Below, in pieces: positions 55,173-64,000 of a DNA stretch of 64,000 bases. Origin of the DNA: Marinobacter qingdaonensis (GTDB lineage: Bacteria; Pseudomonadota; Gammaproteobacteria; Pseudomonadales; Oleiphilaceae); assembly GCF_034555935.1 (NCBI RefSeq), contig NZ_JAYDCJ010000001.1:186001-250000 (forward strand). The letters are read 5' to 3'. Each line of letters begins with the position of its first letter. The first letter of the stretch is position 1. The notes below the pieces were generated by a model that saw only the letters and a list, made by a program, of their open reading frames with translations, had not been told where the DNA came from and did no database searches. The position numbers and the translations under genes were made by a program.

Positions 55173-55712
55173 CTACACCTCCCCCCGCAGGATTTCAGCG
55201 ACGTACTGCAGTGCCAGCAGTGAGGTGCCGATCGCAACCGGCAGCAGCGCCGGCCACAGCGGCGGATTCCAGACGGTGCCGGTGGTCCATTCAAAGGCAT
55301 AGGCTTCGTAGAAGTAGTACCAGCAGCCGTAGGCCAGGGCCAGGCAGAACGCCAGGCCGACCAGGGAAGCCGCCAACTGCATCAGGTGCTTGGGCAATCC
55401 GCGCATGGCGTCGGGCAGCACGGTCACGGCGACATGGCCACCGGTCTTGAGGACGTAGGGGGTACCCAGGAGCATGGCGGCACTGATGGCGAAGGTGGTG
55501 AACTCGGTTTGCCAGACCGTGCTCTCACCCAGGGCGTAGCGCACGAACACCATGTGCACGACCGCCAGAACCCCGAGGGCGAGCAGTACCCCGGCGACGA
55601 AGGCGGCCGCCACCGATACCGCATCCATACAGCGGATGTACCCGCCCAGCACACCGGGCGCCGAGGCCCGTTTCGCGCTGGAAGCTTGTTTCAAGCTGGA
55701 AGAATGGGACAT
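55173..55712 (-). CDS. TRAP transporter small permease (DctQ)
   Basis: A 179-residue protein with four helices and the DctQ pattern VHMVFVRYALGESTVWQTEF. It pairs with the large permease. An extended, Ser/Lys-rich N-terminus (MSHSSSLKQASSAKRA) precedes the first helix; an internal ATG at 55625 is a possible alternative start. Confidence 0.87.
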   Translation of the reverse strand: MSHSSSLKQASSAKRASAPGVLGGYIRCMDAVSVAAAFVAGVLLALGVLAVVHMVFVRYALGESTVWQTEFTTFAISAAMLLGTPYVLKTGGHVAVTVLPDAMRGLPKHLMQLAASLVGLAFCLALAYGCWYYFYEAYAFEWTTGTVWNPPLWPALLPVAIGTSLLALQYVAEILRGEV

Positions 55713-55795
55713 AACGTAAACCCGGAAAGGTTGGCTAGTCGTCCCGGGGCAGCCCCGGGACGGTTAGACTGGTTCAATGGATCTGGGGCGAGGGG

Positions 55796-56794
55796 TTACT
55801 CGACGGCCAAGGCCGCGTCGATCAACGCCTGGCCATTGGGCACGTTTTCCGCGAAGGTCTTGTAGGAACTCTTCTTGGCAATTTCCAACCAGGCCTGGTA
55901 GTTCTCGGGCGTCATGTTCACGACTTCCACGCCGTTCTCGGCGAACACATCGGCCATTTTCTGATCCAGTCCGGCCGCTTCCTTGGCGAAGTACTCTTCC
56001 GCCTTCTGGCCGGCGGCCATCAGGGCTTCCTGCTGTTCTTCGTTCAGACTGTTCCAGCTGCGCTCGGAGATCAGCACGGGCTCGTACATGAACCAGAGCG
56101 CGTTCTCACCCGGGGCCGTCAGGCACGTGACCTGCTCGTAGATGCGGTAGGACACGAACGAGCCGGAGGAGGTGTTGGCGCCGTCCAGAACGCCGGTCTG
56201 CATGGCGGTGTAGATTTCAGACGACGGCATGGAGGCAATGGACGCCCCGGCGGTTGCCAGCATTTCATCAAAGGCCGGGCCGGCGGCGCGCAGGGTCTGG
56301 CCCTGGACGGTGTCGGGCGCGGTGATGCACTGCTTGTTGGAGGCGAAGCCACCGGCCAGCCAGGCATCGGCCAGCACGCGGGCGCCGGCGTCGTTGATCA
56401 CCTGCTTGATCATGTCCATGAACTCGGAGTCGTTCAATCGCTGGGCCCGTTCGTGGCTACGCACCAGACCTGGCATCAGGGTGGCCGAGAATTCCGGGTG
56501 ACGACCACTGGCGTAGTCCAGGGGCAGCGAGGTCATATCCAGGCGGCCGCGCACCAACGCCCCCCATTGTTCTTTGGCCTTGAACAGGGATTGGCCCGGA
56601 TAGACCTGGAGTTCCAGGCCCACGTCGGCAGCCTTCACTTCACGCGCCATCAGTTGCACCATCTCGTCTCTCACGTCCCCTTTGCCGCCGGGAAACTGGT
56701 GGGAGACGCGCAGTGTGGTGTCGGCTGCAACGCTGGTGAAAAATACGGTCAGAGAGGCCGCCATGGCCAGTTTGGTGAAAGGCATTTTCATCAT
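55796..56794 (-). CDS. TRAP transporter substrate-binding protein (DctP)
   Basis: A 332-residue periplasmic protein: signal peptide to about residue 24 (TVFFTSVAADT), then TLRVSHQFPGGKGDVRDEMV, KEQWGALVRGRLDMTSLPLD and SEIYTAMQTGVLDGANTSSG, the DctP-type binding core. First gene of the operon DctP-DctQ-DctM-decarboxylase-MatB-isomerase. ATG 56794, with GGAGA 5 bases upstream, is preferred over longer frames that would run through the operator. Confidence 0.9.
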   Translation of the reverse strand: MMKMPFTKLAMAASLTVFFTSVAADTTLRVSHQFPGGKGDVRDEMVQLMAREVKAADVGLELQVYPGQSLFKAKEQWGALVRGRLDMTSLPLDYASGRHPEFSATLMPGLVRSHERAQRLNDSEFMDMIKQVINDAGARVLADAWLAGGFASNKQCITAPDTVQGQTLRAAGPAFDEMLATAGASIASMPSSEIYTAMQTGVLDGANTSSGSFVSYRIYEQVTCLTAPGENALWFMYEPVLISERSWNSLNEEQQEALMAAGQKAEEYFAKEAAGLDQKMADVFAENGVEVVNMTPENYQAWLEIAKKSSYKTFAENVPNGQALIDAALAVE

Positions 56795-56836
56795 CTTGTC
56801 TCCGAAATTGTTTTTGTAGTATCGATCAGAATAATC

Positions 56837-56850
56837 TGATGTATACATCA
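56837..56850. promoter_or_regulatory. Palindromic operator of the malonate cluster
   Basis: TGATGTATACATCA is a perfect 14-bp palindrome between the divergent dctP-type and GntR genes. A weaker related site, TTGTATATAGTTG, follows at about 56859-56873. The symmetry (TGTATACA core) fits GntR/FCD regulators such as MatR. Confidence 0.78.
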
Positions 56851-56931
56851 ATAGACCTGTTGTATATAGTTGTCAATAGGAATTGACTAAAGTCTGATCA
56901 ACCGAGTTGATCGCAGATCTGGACAACAACA

Positions 56932-57594
56932 ATGAAACGCTCAAACGCCCAGAAGCTTAAAGACGCCCTGGAAGAAGACATCATCAACGGCCGGCTGCTG
57001 CCCGGCGCCAAACTGGACCACGACGCCCTGGCCAAGGAGTACGGCGTGTCCCGGACCCCGATTCGGGAGGCGGTGCAACAGCTTGTGGTCAGCGGCTTGG
57101 TCACGGTGCAGCCGAAGAAAGGCACCTTTGTCGCCAAGGTGGGCATCGATCAGCTGATCGAAATGTTCGAGGTGATGGCGGAACTGGAGGGGATGTGCGG
57201 GCGCCTGGCCGCCCGGCGCATCCAGCCAGAGGAGCTGGCGGCCCTGGAGCGGGCGCTACTTCGGTGTGAGGATCCGGACGTCATGGCGGATCCGGACGAG
57301 TATTACTACGAGAATGAAGAGTTCCATGGCTGCATCTACTCGGCCAGCCACAACACCTTCCTGGCGACCGAAGCCCGTCAGTTGAAACAGCGGCTCAAAC
57401 CCTACCGGCGCCTGCAGCTGCAGGCCCGGAACCGGGTCAGGAATTCGGTCGACGAGCACCGGCAAATCTTCGAGGCCATCAAGAACGGCAACGAGGCCGA
57501 AGCGGAGGAGTGCCTGAGACAGCACGTGCTGATCCAGGGTACCCGATTCAGTGATTTTGTCTCACAGGTCAAGCAGTTCGGCGATTCTGCCTAG
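56932..57594 (+). CDS. GntR/FCD-family regulator (MatR-like)
   Basis: A 220-residue protein: winged-helix domain at 1-70 (DALAKEYGVSRTPIREAVQQ, LVTVQPKKGTFVA), then an FCD ligand-binding domain with EFHGCIYSASHN, RNRVRNSVDEHRQIFEAI and HVLIQGTRF. The metal/ligand His residues of the FCD fold are visible. It diverges from the malonate TRAP operon, whose operator lies between; it probably responds to malonate or malonyl-CoA. Confidence 0.88.
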   Translation: MKRSNAQKLKDALEEDIINGRLLPGAKLDHDALAKEYGVSRTPIREAVQQLVVSGLVTVQPKKGTFVAKVGIDQLIEMFEVMAELEGMCGRLAARRIQPEELAALERALLRCEDPDVMADPDEYYYENEEFHGCIYSASHNTFLATEARQLKQRLKPYRRLQLQARNRVRNSVDEHRQIFEAIKNGNEAEAEECLRQHVLIQGTRFSDFVSQVKQFGDSA

Positions 57595-57624
57595 CCCAAA
57601 CCCCGGGCAGAATCGCCTGCGGCA

Positions 57625-58476
57625 TCAGCGCAGGATCACCAGCGGCTTGTCCGCGGTTTTCAGCATGGTGGTGGTGGTGCTGCCCACCAGGAACTGGCGG
57701 ATGCGGGAATGGCCGTAGGCGCCCATGACCAGCAGGTCGATGTCGTGCTCGTCCTGGTAGGCGTGCAAGGCCGGTTCCACATCGCCGGCGCGAATGGCCA
57801 GGGTGATCTCCGAGCCCAGGTCGGCCAACATCTTCTCTGCCTTTTTCAGCTGCTCCCAACGGTCGTTGGTATCCGGACCAATCATCACCAGGTGCAGCGG
57901 CATGCCTTTCAGCACCGGACTGCCGGCCAGCAACTCGACCCCTTTGAACGCGGTCGGACTGCCGTCAAACGCCAGCATGGCACTGGTCGGCGCGGTGAAC
58001 TCGTCCGGCACCAGCAGGATCGGACGATGCACGCTGCGGATCACGGTTTCCAGCTGACTGCCAATGTGGATGTCCCGGTCCGAGCTGCTCTCACCGTGCA
58101 GGCCCATGACCAGCAGCCGGGTCTGGCTCTCCAGGGCCAGCAGGGATTCGGTCAGGTCGCCGTGGCGCTGGCGCTTGGCCACGTCCGTGGCCCCGGCCGC
58201 AGCCACCCGACGCTCTGCCTCGTCGAGCATGTGGTGGCCATGCTCCAGGGCCAGCTTGGCGCGCTTGCGGTCCAGCTCGGCCAGTTCGTCCAGCAGCTGT
58301 TCCCGACTGCCCAGGCCGATGCTGCCGGCCAGGTCCGGCTCGGCCGGGTAGCGTTCCTCGTCCAGAACGTGCAGCAGGGTCACTGGGTTCTGCATGCGCT
58401 GGCTGGCCCAGGCGGCGTAGTCGCACACCGCCGGCGCTGCCCGGGAACCGTCAATACAGGCCACTACTCGTAACAT
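57625..58476 (-). CDS. Tandem universal stress protein (UspA-UspA)
   Basis: A 283-residue protein with two Usp domains (about 1-150 and 155-283). The second ends LLVMGAYGHSRIRQFLVGST, the G2xG9GS ATP-binding pattern; the first has LLVMGLHGESSSDRDIHIGS, less complete. It follows the SulP gene by 76 bases in the same direction, a frequent pairing with bicarbonate/sulfate transporters. ATG 58476 starts the first beta strand (LRVVACIDGS). Confidence 0.87.
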   Translation of the reverse strand: MLRVVACIDGSRAAPAVCDYAAWASQRMQNPVTLLHVLDEERYPAEPDLAGSIGLGSREQLLDELAELDRKRAKLALEHGHHMLDEAERRVAAAGATDVAKRQRHGDLTESLLALESQTRLLVMGLHGESSSDRDIHIGSQLETVIRSVHRPILLVPDEFTAPTSAMLAFDGSPTAFKGVELLAGSPVLKGMPLHLVMIGPDTNDRWEQLKKAEKMLADLGSEITLAIRAGDVEPALHAYQDEHDIDLLVMGAYGHSRIRQFLVGSTTTTMLKTADKPLVILR

Positions 58477-58552
58477 ATCCACCTCGCCTCGCTGATCCCT
58501 GTGATTCTTGTTGTGACTGCGCTCGTCGCCGGATGCCGTCAGCCCCGACACC

Positions 58553-60040
58553 TCAGTGCCCCATCAGATGATCGACCGCTTCCGGCTTGTCGTGCACGCC
58601 GAAACGGTCAACGATGGTGGCGCTGGCCTCATTCAGGCCGATCACCTCGACATCGGCCCCCTCCCGGCGGAACTTGATCACGGCCTTGTCGAGGGCGCCG
58701 ACGGCGGTGATGTCCCAGAAGTGCGCCCGGCTCAGATCTATCACTACATTATCGACTGCTTCCTTGAAATCAAAGGCCTGCAGCAATTTTTCCGACGAGC
58801 TGAAGAACACCTGACCAACCACCCGGTAGGTGCGGGTCTCGGTCTGCTCGTCCAGTTCCGAGTCCACCATCATGTAGTGGCCGATCTTGTTGGCGAAGAA
58901 CAGCGCCGCCAGCAGCACCCCGGCCAGGACACCGAACGCCAGGTTGTGGGTGGCCACCACCACAATCACCGTCACCAGCATCACGATGTTGGTCGACAGC
59001 GGGTGCTCCTTGAGATTTCGGATCGACTCCCAGGAGAAGGTACCGATGGACACCATGATCATCACCGCCACCAGCGCGGCCATGGGAATCTGCACCAGCA
59101 CACTGTCGAGCACCAGCACCATGATCAGCAGGAACACCCCCGCGGTCAGGGTCGACAACCGGGTCCGGCCGCCGGATTTCACGTTGATGATGGACTGGCC
59201 GATCATGGCGCAGCCGGCCATGCCGCCGATCAGGCCGGAGCCGATGTTGGCAATCCCCTGGCCCTTGCACTCGCGGTTGCGGTCACTCTCGGTGTCGGTC
59301 AGGTCGTCGACGATGGTCGCGGTCATCATCGACTCCAGCAGACCCACCACCGCCAGCGGCAGCGAGTACGGCAGGATGATCATCAGGGTTTCCAGGTTCA
59401 GCGGCACGTCCGGCCACAGGAAGATCGGCAGGGTATCGGGCAGCTCACCCATGTCGCCCACGGTGCGGATGTCCAGGCCCAGGGCCACGGCCACGGCGGT
59501 CAGCACCACGATGCACACCAGCGGCGAGGGGATCAGCTTGCCAACGCCGGGCAGCAACGGGAACAGGTAAATGATGCCCAGGCCGGCGGCGGTCATGGCG
59601 TACACGTGCCAGGTGACGTTGGTGAGCTCGGGCAGCTGGGCCATGAAGATCAGGATGGCCAGGGCGTTAACGAAACCGGTCACCACCGAGCGGGACACGA
59701 ACCGCATCAGGCTGCCCAATTTCAGGTAGCCGGCGATGATCTGGATCACACCGGTCAGCAGGGTCGCGGCCAGCAGGTACTGCAGGCCATGCTCCTTCAC
59801 CAGGGTGACCATCAGCACCGCCATGGCGGCGGTCGCCGCCGAGATCATGCCAGGCCGGCCACCGACGAAGGCAATGATGACCGCGATGCAGAAGGAGGCG
59901 TACAGACCCACCTTGGGGTCGACGCCGGCGATGATGGAGAAGGCAATGGCCTCCGGGATCAGGGCCAGCGCCACCACGATGCCTGCGAGCAGGTCCCCGC
60001 GGATGTTGGATAGCCATTGGTTTTTCAGGGTATTGACCAT
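58553..60040 (-). CDS. SulP-family anion transporter with STAS domain
   Basis: A 495-residue membrane protein: [20 protein letters not shown] opens the transport core; [20 protein letters not shown] is the SulP signature; a C-terminal STAS domain (about 395-490) has [20 protein letters not shown]. Substrate is likely bicarbonate or sulfate. ATG 60040 (MVNTLKNQW) is the standard family start. Confidence 0.87.
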   Translation of the reverse strand: MVNTLKNQWLSNIRGDLLAGIVVALALIPEAIAFSIIAGVDPKVGLYASFCIAVIIAFVGGRPGMISAATAAMAVLMVTLVKEHGLQYLLAATLLTGVIQIIAGYLKLGSLMRFVSRSVVTGFVNALAILIFMAQLPELTNVTWHVYAMTAAGLGIIYLFPLLPGVGKLIPSPLVCIVVLTAVAVALGLDIRTVGDMGELPDTLPIFLWPDVPLNLETLMIILPYSLPLAVVGLLESMMTATIVDDLTDTESDRNRECKGQGIANIGSGLIGGMAGCAMIGQSIINVKSGGRTRLSTLTAGVFLLIMVLVLDSVLVQIPMAALVAVMIMVSIGTFSWESIRNLKEHPLSTNIVMLVTVIVVVATHNLAFGVLAGVLLAALFFANKIGHYMMVDSELDEQTETRTYRVVGQVFFSSSEKLLQAFDFKEAVDNVVIDLSRAHFWDITAVGALDKAVIKFRREGADVEVIGLNEASATIVDRFGVHDKPEAVDHLMGH

Positions 60041-60317
60041 GTCGAGTTCCGTAATTGGTATTCCGATACAAAGCGTCCCGGCGCCACCCAGGGGTGACCA
60101 CGTAAGCAATCCTGACGGTGAAAAAAAGAAAAAATCGGACTGTCGCCAGGGTGGACTGGCGATCACAGGATTCCGGCGAGCTTCGATCAAAAGGGTTGCA
60201 ATTCAGGGGCGCGAAGCTTACCAGATTCGCCCCTGACAAGTAAGGTAAGGGATACCCCAGCGACCACCCCGCCCCGGCGTACTACACTGAGTCTTATACC
60301 GGGTTAGTTTCAGGGAA

Positions 60318-61610
60318 ATGTCACCACCCATGGATGATGTCGCTGCCCACTTCATCGACCACAATCAAACCACCATCCATCTGGCCGTTGCGCTCCTGCT
60401 GGGCGCCATTATTGGCCTCGAGCGCGGCTGGGGCGCCCGCCACCAGACGCCGGGCGCCCGCGTCGCCGGCATCCGCACCTTTGCCCTGGTAGGCCTGCTG
60501 GGCGGGCTTGCGGCGGTTCTGGCCGAGGCCATCACCCCCTGGGCGTTCCCGGTGCTGCTGTTCAGCGTGGTGGCCATGAGCCTGGTCGGCTACAGCGAGC
60601 GTCTGGAGCACATCCGGGACTTCAGCATCACCAGCATGGTCGGCATGGTGCTGACCTTCTGCTTCGGCGCCGTCGCGGTCGCAGTCGATCCGGTCATCGC
60701 CACCGCTGCAGCGGTGATCACCGCCATCATCCTCGACAACAAGGAAGGCATTCACGGCTGGGTGTTCCGGCTCAAGGCCCACGAGCTGGACGCCGCCCTC
60801 AAGCTGCTGCTGATCTCGGTGGTGGTGCTGCCACTGCTGCCCAACGAGAAAATGGGGCCCGGCGGGGTCCTCAATCCCCGGGAGATCTGGTGGATGGTGG
60901 TGCTGATCGCCTCCATCTCCTTCGTCGGCTACTTTGCCATCCGGGTTGCGGGCACCGGGCGCGGCATCCTGTTCACCGGGCTCTTCGCCGGCCTCAGTTC
61001 CTCCACCGCGCTCACCCTGCATTTCGCCCGGCAGTCGGCGGCCAACCCGCAACTCAGCCCGCAGTTCGCCACCGGCATACTGATCGCCTGCGGCACCATG
61101 TTTCCCCGCATCCTGGTCTACTGCTTTGTCATCAACCGCGAACTGCTGCCCAGCCTGGTCTGGCCGGTGTTGACCATGACCGCGCTGCTGTATGGGCCGG
61201 CCCTGCTGATCTGGCGCCGGAACGCGCACCTGCTGGAAGTCAGCCAGCCGCCCCTGAGCCAGAACCCCCTGGACCTGACCTCAGCGTTGCTGTTCGGCGT
61301 GCTGCTCACCGCCATCCTGCTGCTCGGGGTTTTCTTGGAAGACTGGCTGGGCGACACCGGTATCTATGTCCTTGCCGCCACCTCGGGCATTGCCGACGTG
61401 GACGCCATCACCCTGTCGCTGACTCGAATGTCGGTGAACGGGCTGGCCTTGGATGTCGCGGTGGTGGGGATTGTGCTGGCCTCCGCAACCAACAATCTGG
61501 TGAAGTCCGGCATGGCCTGGGCCATCGGCAACCGCCACACCGGCCTCATGGTGGGCGCGCCCATGCTGCTGTCCCTGTTCGCCGGGCTCGCGGTGGCGTG
61601 GCTGCAGTGA
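60318..61610 (+). CDS. MgtC/SapB-type membrane protein with DUF4010
   Basis: A 430-residue membrane protein. Residues 20-150 are MgtC-like (LLLGAIIGLERGWGARHQTP, GIRTFALVGLLGGLAAVLAE); the second half is DUF4010 with GLFAGLSSSTALTLHFARQS and SGIADVDAITLSLTRMS. Function unknown; a role in ion homeostasis is possible. It ends one base before the convergent alkB stop. Confidence 0.85.
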   Translation: MSPPMDDVAAHFIDHNQTTIHLAVALLLGAIIGLERGWGARHQTPGARVAGIRTFALVGLLGGLAAVLAEAITPWAFPVLLFSVVAMSLVGYSERLEHIRDFSITSMVGMVLTFCFGAVAVAVDPVIATAAAVITAIILDNKEGIHGWVFRLKAHELDAALKLLLISVVVLPLLPNEKMGPGGVLNPREIWWMVVLIASISFVGYFAIRVAGTGRGILFTGLFAGLSSSTALTLHFARQSAANPQLSPQFATGILIACGTMFPRILVYCFVINRELLPSLVWPVLTMTALLYGPALLIWRRNAHLLEVSQPPLSQNPLDLTSALLFGVLLTAILLLGVFLEDWLGDTGIYVLAATSGIADVDAITLSLTRMSVNGLALDVAVVGIVLASATNNLVKSGMAWAIGNRHTGLMVGAPMLLSLFAGLAVAWLQ

Positions 61611-62261
61611 TCAGCGGGCGCGACGGAAGGTCAGGTTGTACCGATAGGGCCCGGTGGCCGGGTGAGTGCCTGCCTTGAGGGTCAACACGCCGTGATAGCG
61701 CAATCGCGCCGGACCACCCCAGACCACCACATCCCCATGGCACAAGGGCACCCGTTCAGGCCGCTCGTTACGCTTGAGACCGCCAAACTGGAACACCTGG
61801 GGCAGGCCCAGGGAAACCGAGACAATGGGCTGGTCGAAGTCCTGCTCGTCCTTATCCTGGTGCAGCCCCATCTTGGCGCCGGGCTCGTAGCGGTTGATCA
61901 GGCAGGCATCCGGCCGAAAGTCCCGGTACCCGGCCGCGGCCGCCGACCGCTGCGCCAGATCGGCCAGCACCTCGGGCATCGCCGGCCAGGGGGTACCGGT
62001 CACCGGATCCTCGGACTGATACCGGTACCCCCGCGTGTCACTGACCCAGCCGAGTTCGCCGCAACAGCTCATGGCCGCGGACATGGTATGCCCGCCCGGG
62101 GTCTGCATCCTGCGCAGCGGCGCGGCCGTGGCCACAGTGTCAATCGCCCGCAGGATGGCGTCGGCCTCGGAGGTGGCGAATTGGCGCAGCACCACCGCAC
62201 CGTCGGCAATCGGCTCCACGCGTTGCTGCGGCGGCACGTCGGCAAAAAGATCGGCGGTCAT
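61611..62261 (-). CDS. alkB: DNA repair dioxygenase AlkB
   Basis: A 216-residue Fe(II)/2-oxoglutarate dioxygenase: ligands in LHQDKDEQDF (His, Asp) and RYHGVLTL (His), and the 2-oxoglutarate pair RYNLTFRRAR. CLINRYEPGAKMGLHQD and FQFGGL are AlkB-typical. It oxidatively removes methyl lesions such as 1-methyladenine. Convergent with the MgtC-like gene. Confidence 0.92.
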   Translation of the reverse strand: MTADLFADVPPQQRVEPIADGAVVLRQFATSEADAILRAIDTVATAAPLRRMQTPGGHTMSAAMSCCGELGWVSDTRGYRYQSEDPVTGTPWPAMPEVLADLAQRSAAAAGYRDFRPDACLINRYEPGAKMGLHQDKDEQDFDQPIVSVSLGLPQVFQFGGLKRNERPERVPLCHGDVVVWGGPARLRYHGVLTLKAGTHPATGPYRYNLTFRRAR

Positions 62262-62464
62262 CGCTGGTCACTCCCCTCCCCGGCTCGGTTGTCCCGGGCC
62301 TGCAACGGCGGCCCGTTGATAGCAACTATACGCCGCCAGCCCCGGCCCGCGATCACCGGCCAGGCCGAGCGGTTTCGGGGCGCGCATGAAAGCCTGTTCA
62401 TGAACCCGAGTACAAAAACCCGTATATTCTATGGACGTTTCATACTCGAATTAAGGACGTATTG

Positions 62465-63247
62465 ATGCTGTTTGCGCTCATTTTCGGTGGTTTGATCGGC
62501 TACGCCTTCGGCAAGTTTCCCGGCTTCCTGATCGGGGCCGCCATCGGCGCCTTCCTGTTCAACCACCTCAAGGGCCGCCTGCTCGGGAAACTCCAGAGCA
62601 TCCAGGCCGGGTTTGTCGAATCCGTGTTTGCGGTCATGGGCGCACTGTGCAAGGCCGACGGTGTGGTGTCGCGGGATGAAATCCAGGTCGCCGAAGCCAT
62701 GTTCGTGCGCTTTCGCCTGAACGACACCCAGAAAGCCAAGGCCAAGGCGGCGTTCAACCGGGGCAAGTCCCCGGACTTTGATCTGGACGCCGAGCTCGCC
62801 CGGTTCCTGCAAATGAGCGGTCGACAGCCGGCGTTTCTGCAGATGTTCCTGCAGGTGCAGGTATCGGCGGTGGCCGCCGACGGCGTGGTGCACCCGGCGG
62901 AGCACGCCATGCTGGTGCGGATTGCCCGCGGCCTGGGGCTGCCGGAAAGCCAGGTGGATCAGCTGGAAGCCATGCTGCGGGGCACGCACCAGGGCGGCCA
63001 GGCCGGTGCCGGCCAGCGAACCACGGGCCAGCAGATCAACGACGCCTACCAGGTACTGGGCGTCAGCCCGTCGGCCTCTGACGAGGAGCTGAAGAAGGCC
63101 TACCGAAAACTGATGAGTGAGAACCATCCGGACAAGCTGGCCGGCAAAGGCCTGCCGGAGAGCATGCGGGAAATGGCCGAGGAGCGAACCCGGGAAATCA
63201 GTCACGCCTACGACGTGATCAAAGAGGCCCGGAAGAAGGCCAGCTGA
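62465..63247 (+). CDS. djlA: Co-chaperone DjlA
   Basis: A 260-residue protein: N-terminal membrane segment (GLIGYAFGKFPGFLIGAAIG), a TerB-like domain (about 50-165, MGALCKADGVVSRDEIQVAE and VSAVAADGVVHPAEHAML) and a C-terminal J domain (about 190-258) with HPD in KLMSENHPDKLAGKGL. It stimulates DnaK at the inner membrane. ATG 62465 is used. Confidence 0.93.
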   Translation: MLFALIFGGLIGYAFGKFPGFLIGAAIGAFLFNHLKGRLLGKLQSIQAGFVESVFAVMGALCKADGVVSRDEIQVAEAMFVRFRLNDTQKAKAKAAFNRGKSPDFDLDAELARFLQMSGRQPAFLQMFLQVQVSAVAADGVVHPAEHAMLVRIARGLGLPESQVDQLEAMLRGTHQGGQAGAGQRTTGQQINDAYQVLGVSPSASDEELKKAYRKLMSENHPDKLAGKGLPESMREMAEERTREISHAYDVIKEARKKAS

Positions 63248-63253
63248 CCGCCC

Positions 63254-63862
63254 TCAGAACCAGCGCGGAACCCGGGTGCGGTAGTCGTCGTAGGCGGCCC
63301 CGAAGCGTTCCGCCAACGCCTTTTCTTCTTCCCGGGCCTGCCGGGTGATGACCAGGACACCGGCAATCAGGCAGACCAGGGAAAAGACGCTGGGCAGGGC
63401 CAGGAAAAAGCCCAGCTGCCCGGTGATGACACTGATGAACAGCGGGTTTCGGGATCGGCCGAAGGGCCCCTCGGTGAGCAGGTGGGTGCCCTCTGCCCGC
63501 CGGTCTATCCCGGATCGCCAGTCCTCGTGCATGTAGGCCTGCAAATAGTTCACACTGGCGAAGGACACGAGCAGCAACACCATGCCCGCCAGCAGCACCG
63601 GCCACTGATACAAGGCGCCGAAGACCCCGAGCCCGCCGTCGATGTCGGCAAAGATCCGCACCAGACACACCAGCAGGATTGCCGCCCGGAACACATTGAA
63701 GATGTGGCGATGCCACCACGGTGCGGAGCCCCGTTCGCCATAGTTGATATGGGAGAAATGCATGCGCCGGAACAGGCCCAAGGTCCGGCCGGCAAACTGG
63801 AGCCCGATCATCAGGAAAAAGATGCCGAGAAAATGACGCACTAGGGGTTCAATGGCTTCCAT
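63254..63862 (-). CDS. Isoprenylcysteine carboxyl methyltransferase-like membrane protein
   Basis: A 202-residue protein with five membrane segments. The C-terminal SAM-binding pattern is LLTEGPFGRSRNPLFISVIT and REEEKALAERFGAAYDDYRT, characteristic of the ICMT/PEMT family. Substrate unknown in bacteria. It converges with djlA, leaving 6 bases between the stops. Bases 63863-64000 beyond its start hold no gene. Confidence 0.8.
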   Translation of the reverse strand: MEAIEPLVRHFLGIFFLMIGLQFAGRTLGLFRRMHFSHINYGERGSAPWWHRHIFNVFRAAILLVCLVRIFADIDGGLGVFGALYQWPVLLAGMVLLLVSFASVNYLQAYMHEDWRSGIDRRAEGTHLLTEGPFGRSRNPLFISVITGQLGFFLALPSVFSLVCLIAGVLVITRQAREEEKALAERFGAAYDDYRTRVPRWF

Positions 63863-64000
63863 CTGGCTCGCTTACTACAAAGTTATCCCGCCAGCTTATT
63901 ACCTGAAAAGCCTAATGAAAAGCGAAGTTAGCGGTTTTTCCCTTCGTGATGGCGGTCACAGCTCCATCCCGGCTAGCCTGAGATGACATGTCGGCGCTCC

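Noticed and set aside
58556..60013. 485-codon open frame opposite the SulP gene
   Set aside because: Composition is dominated by His, Gln, Gly and Asp from antisense reading of a membrane protein; no start signal or family match.

Overview
The window reads as chromosome of a marine-type gammaproteobacterium, most like Marinobacter or a close relative. This is inferred from gene content and protein style (PilU, DjlA, a malonate TRAP cluster, SulP/UspA pair, GC-rich host genes); no rRNA or tRNA is present to confirm it. Its main feature is a genomic island of about 45.4 kb (about 319-45683) inserted into the 3' part of a host flavoprotein gene of the YhiN/HI0933/BaiN family. The host gene's upstream part ends at about 326 and its last 60 codons resume at 45684. 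The island is bounded by imperfect inverted ends sharing TTCCGAACA and TGTTGTCA.

Island left part (319-8114): an overlapping operon of three large tyrosine recombinases plus a small coiled-coil protein (437-6643). This layout recalls Tn554 TnpABC and the GInt (ginABCD) islands. Directly behind it is a complete, diverged copy of the interrupted gene with its own promoter (6812-7993). The island therefore seems to destroy the host gene and bring a replacement.

Accessory/defence-like segment (8160-14160): a HipBA toxin-antitoxin pair; a winged-helix/coiled-coil protein translationally coupled to an SF2 helicase; a DEDDh 3'-5' exonuclease; a calcineurin-like phosphoesterase; a small acidic protein; and a free-standing HipS-like (HipA N-subdomain) protein. 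The helicase group is not a system I can name and is the best candidate for something undescribed.

Metal-resistance segment (14160-43209): broken MerR genes and IS-end-like remnants; two CDF (Zn/Cd type) transporters behind MerR-type promoters; small Met-rich and Cys-rich periplasmic proteins; DUF411 and CcdA-like proteins; a mercury operon (merTPFA plus merR); a heavy-metal-associated (HMA)/outer-membrane/NHL module; a CusCFBA-type copper/silver efflux system; a CopA-type P1B ATPase; and the multicopper oxidase/CopB/cupredoxin group with the CopRS two-component system. Three intergenic regions carry TTCAG/CTGAA direct repeats spaced exactly 11 bp, a likely CopR regulon. The island's right end carries a DHDPS-like aldolase and a LysE exporter (43722-45276).

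Host chromosome (45903-64000): an EAL-CBS-GGDEF signalling protein, a lipoprotein and PilU; a malonate/maleate cluster (maleate isomerase, malonyl-CoA synthetase, malonyl-CoA decarboxylase, TRAP transporter DctMQP) with a divergent GntR regulator and a perfect palindromic operator; a tandem UspA protein, a SulP transporter, an MgtC/DUF4010 protein, AlkB, DjlA and an isoprenylcysteine methyltransferase-like membrane protein.
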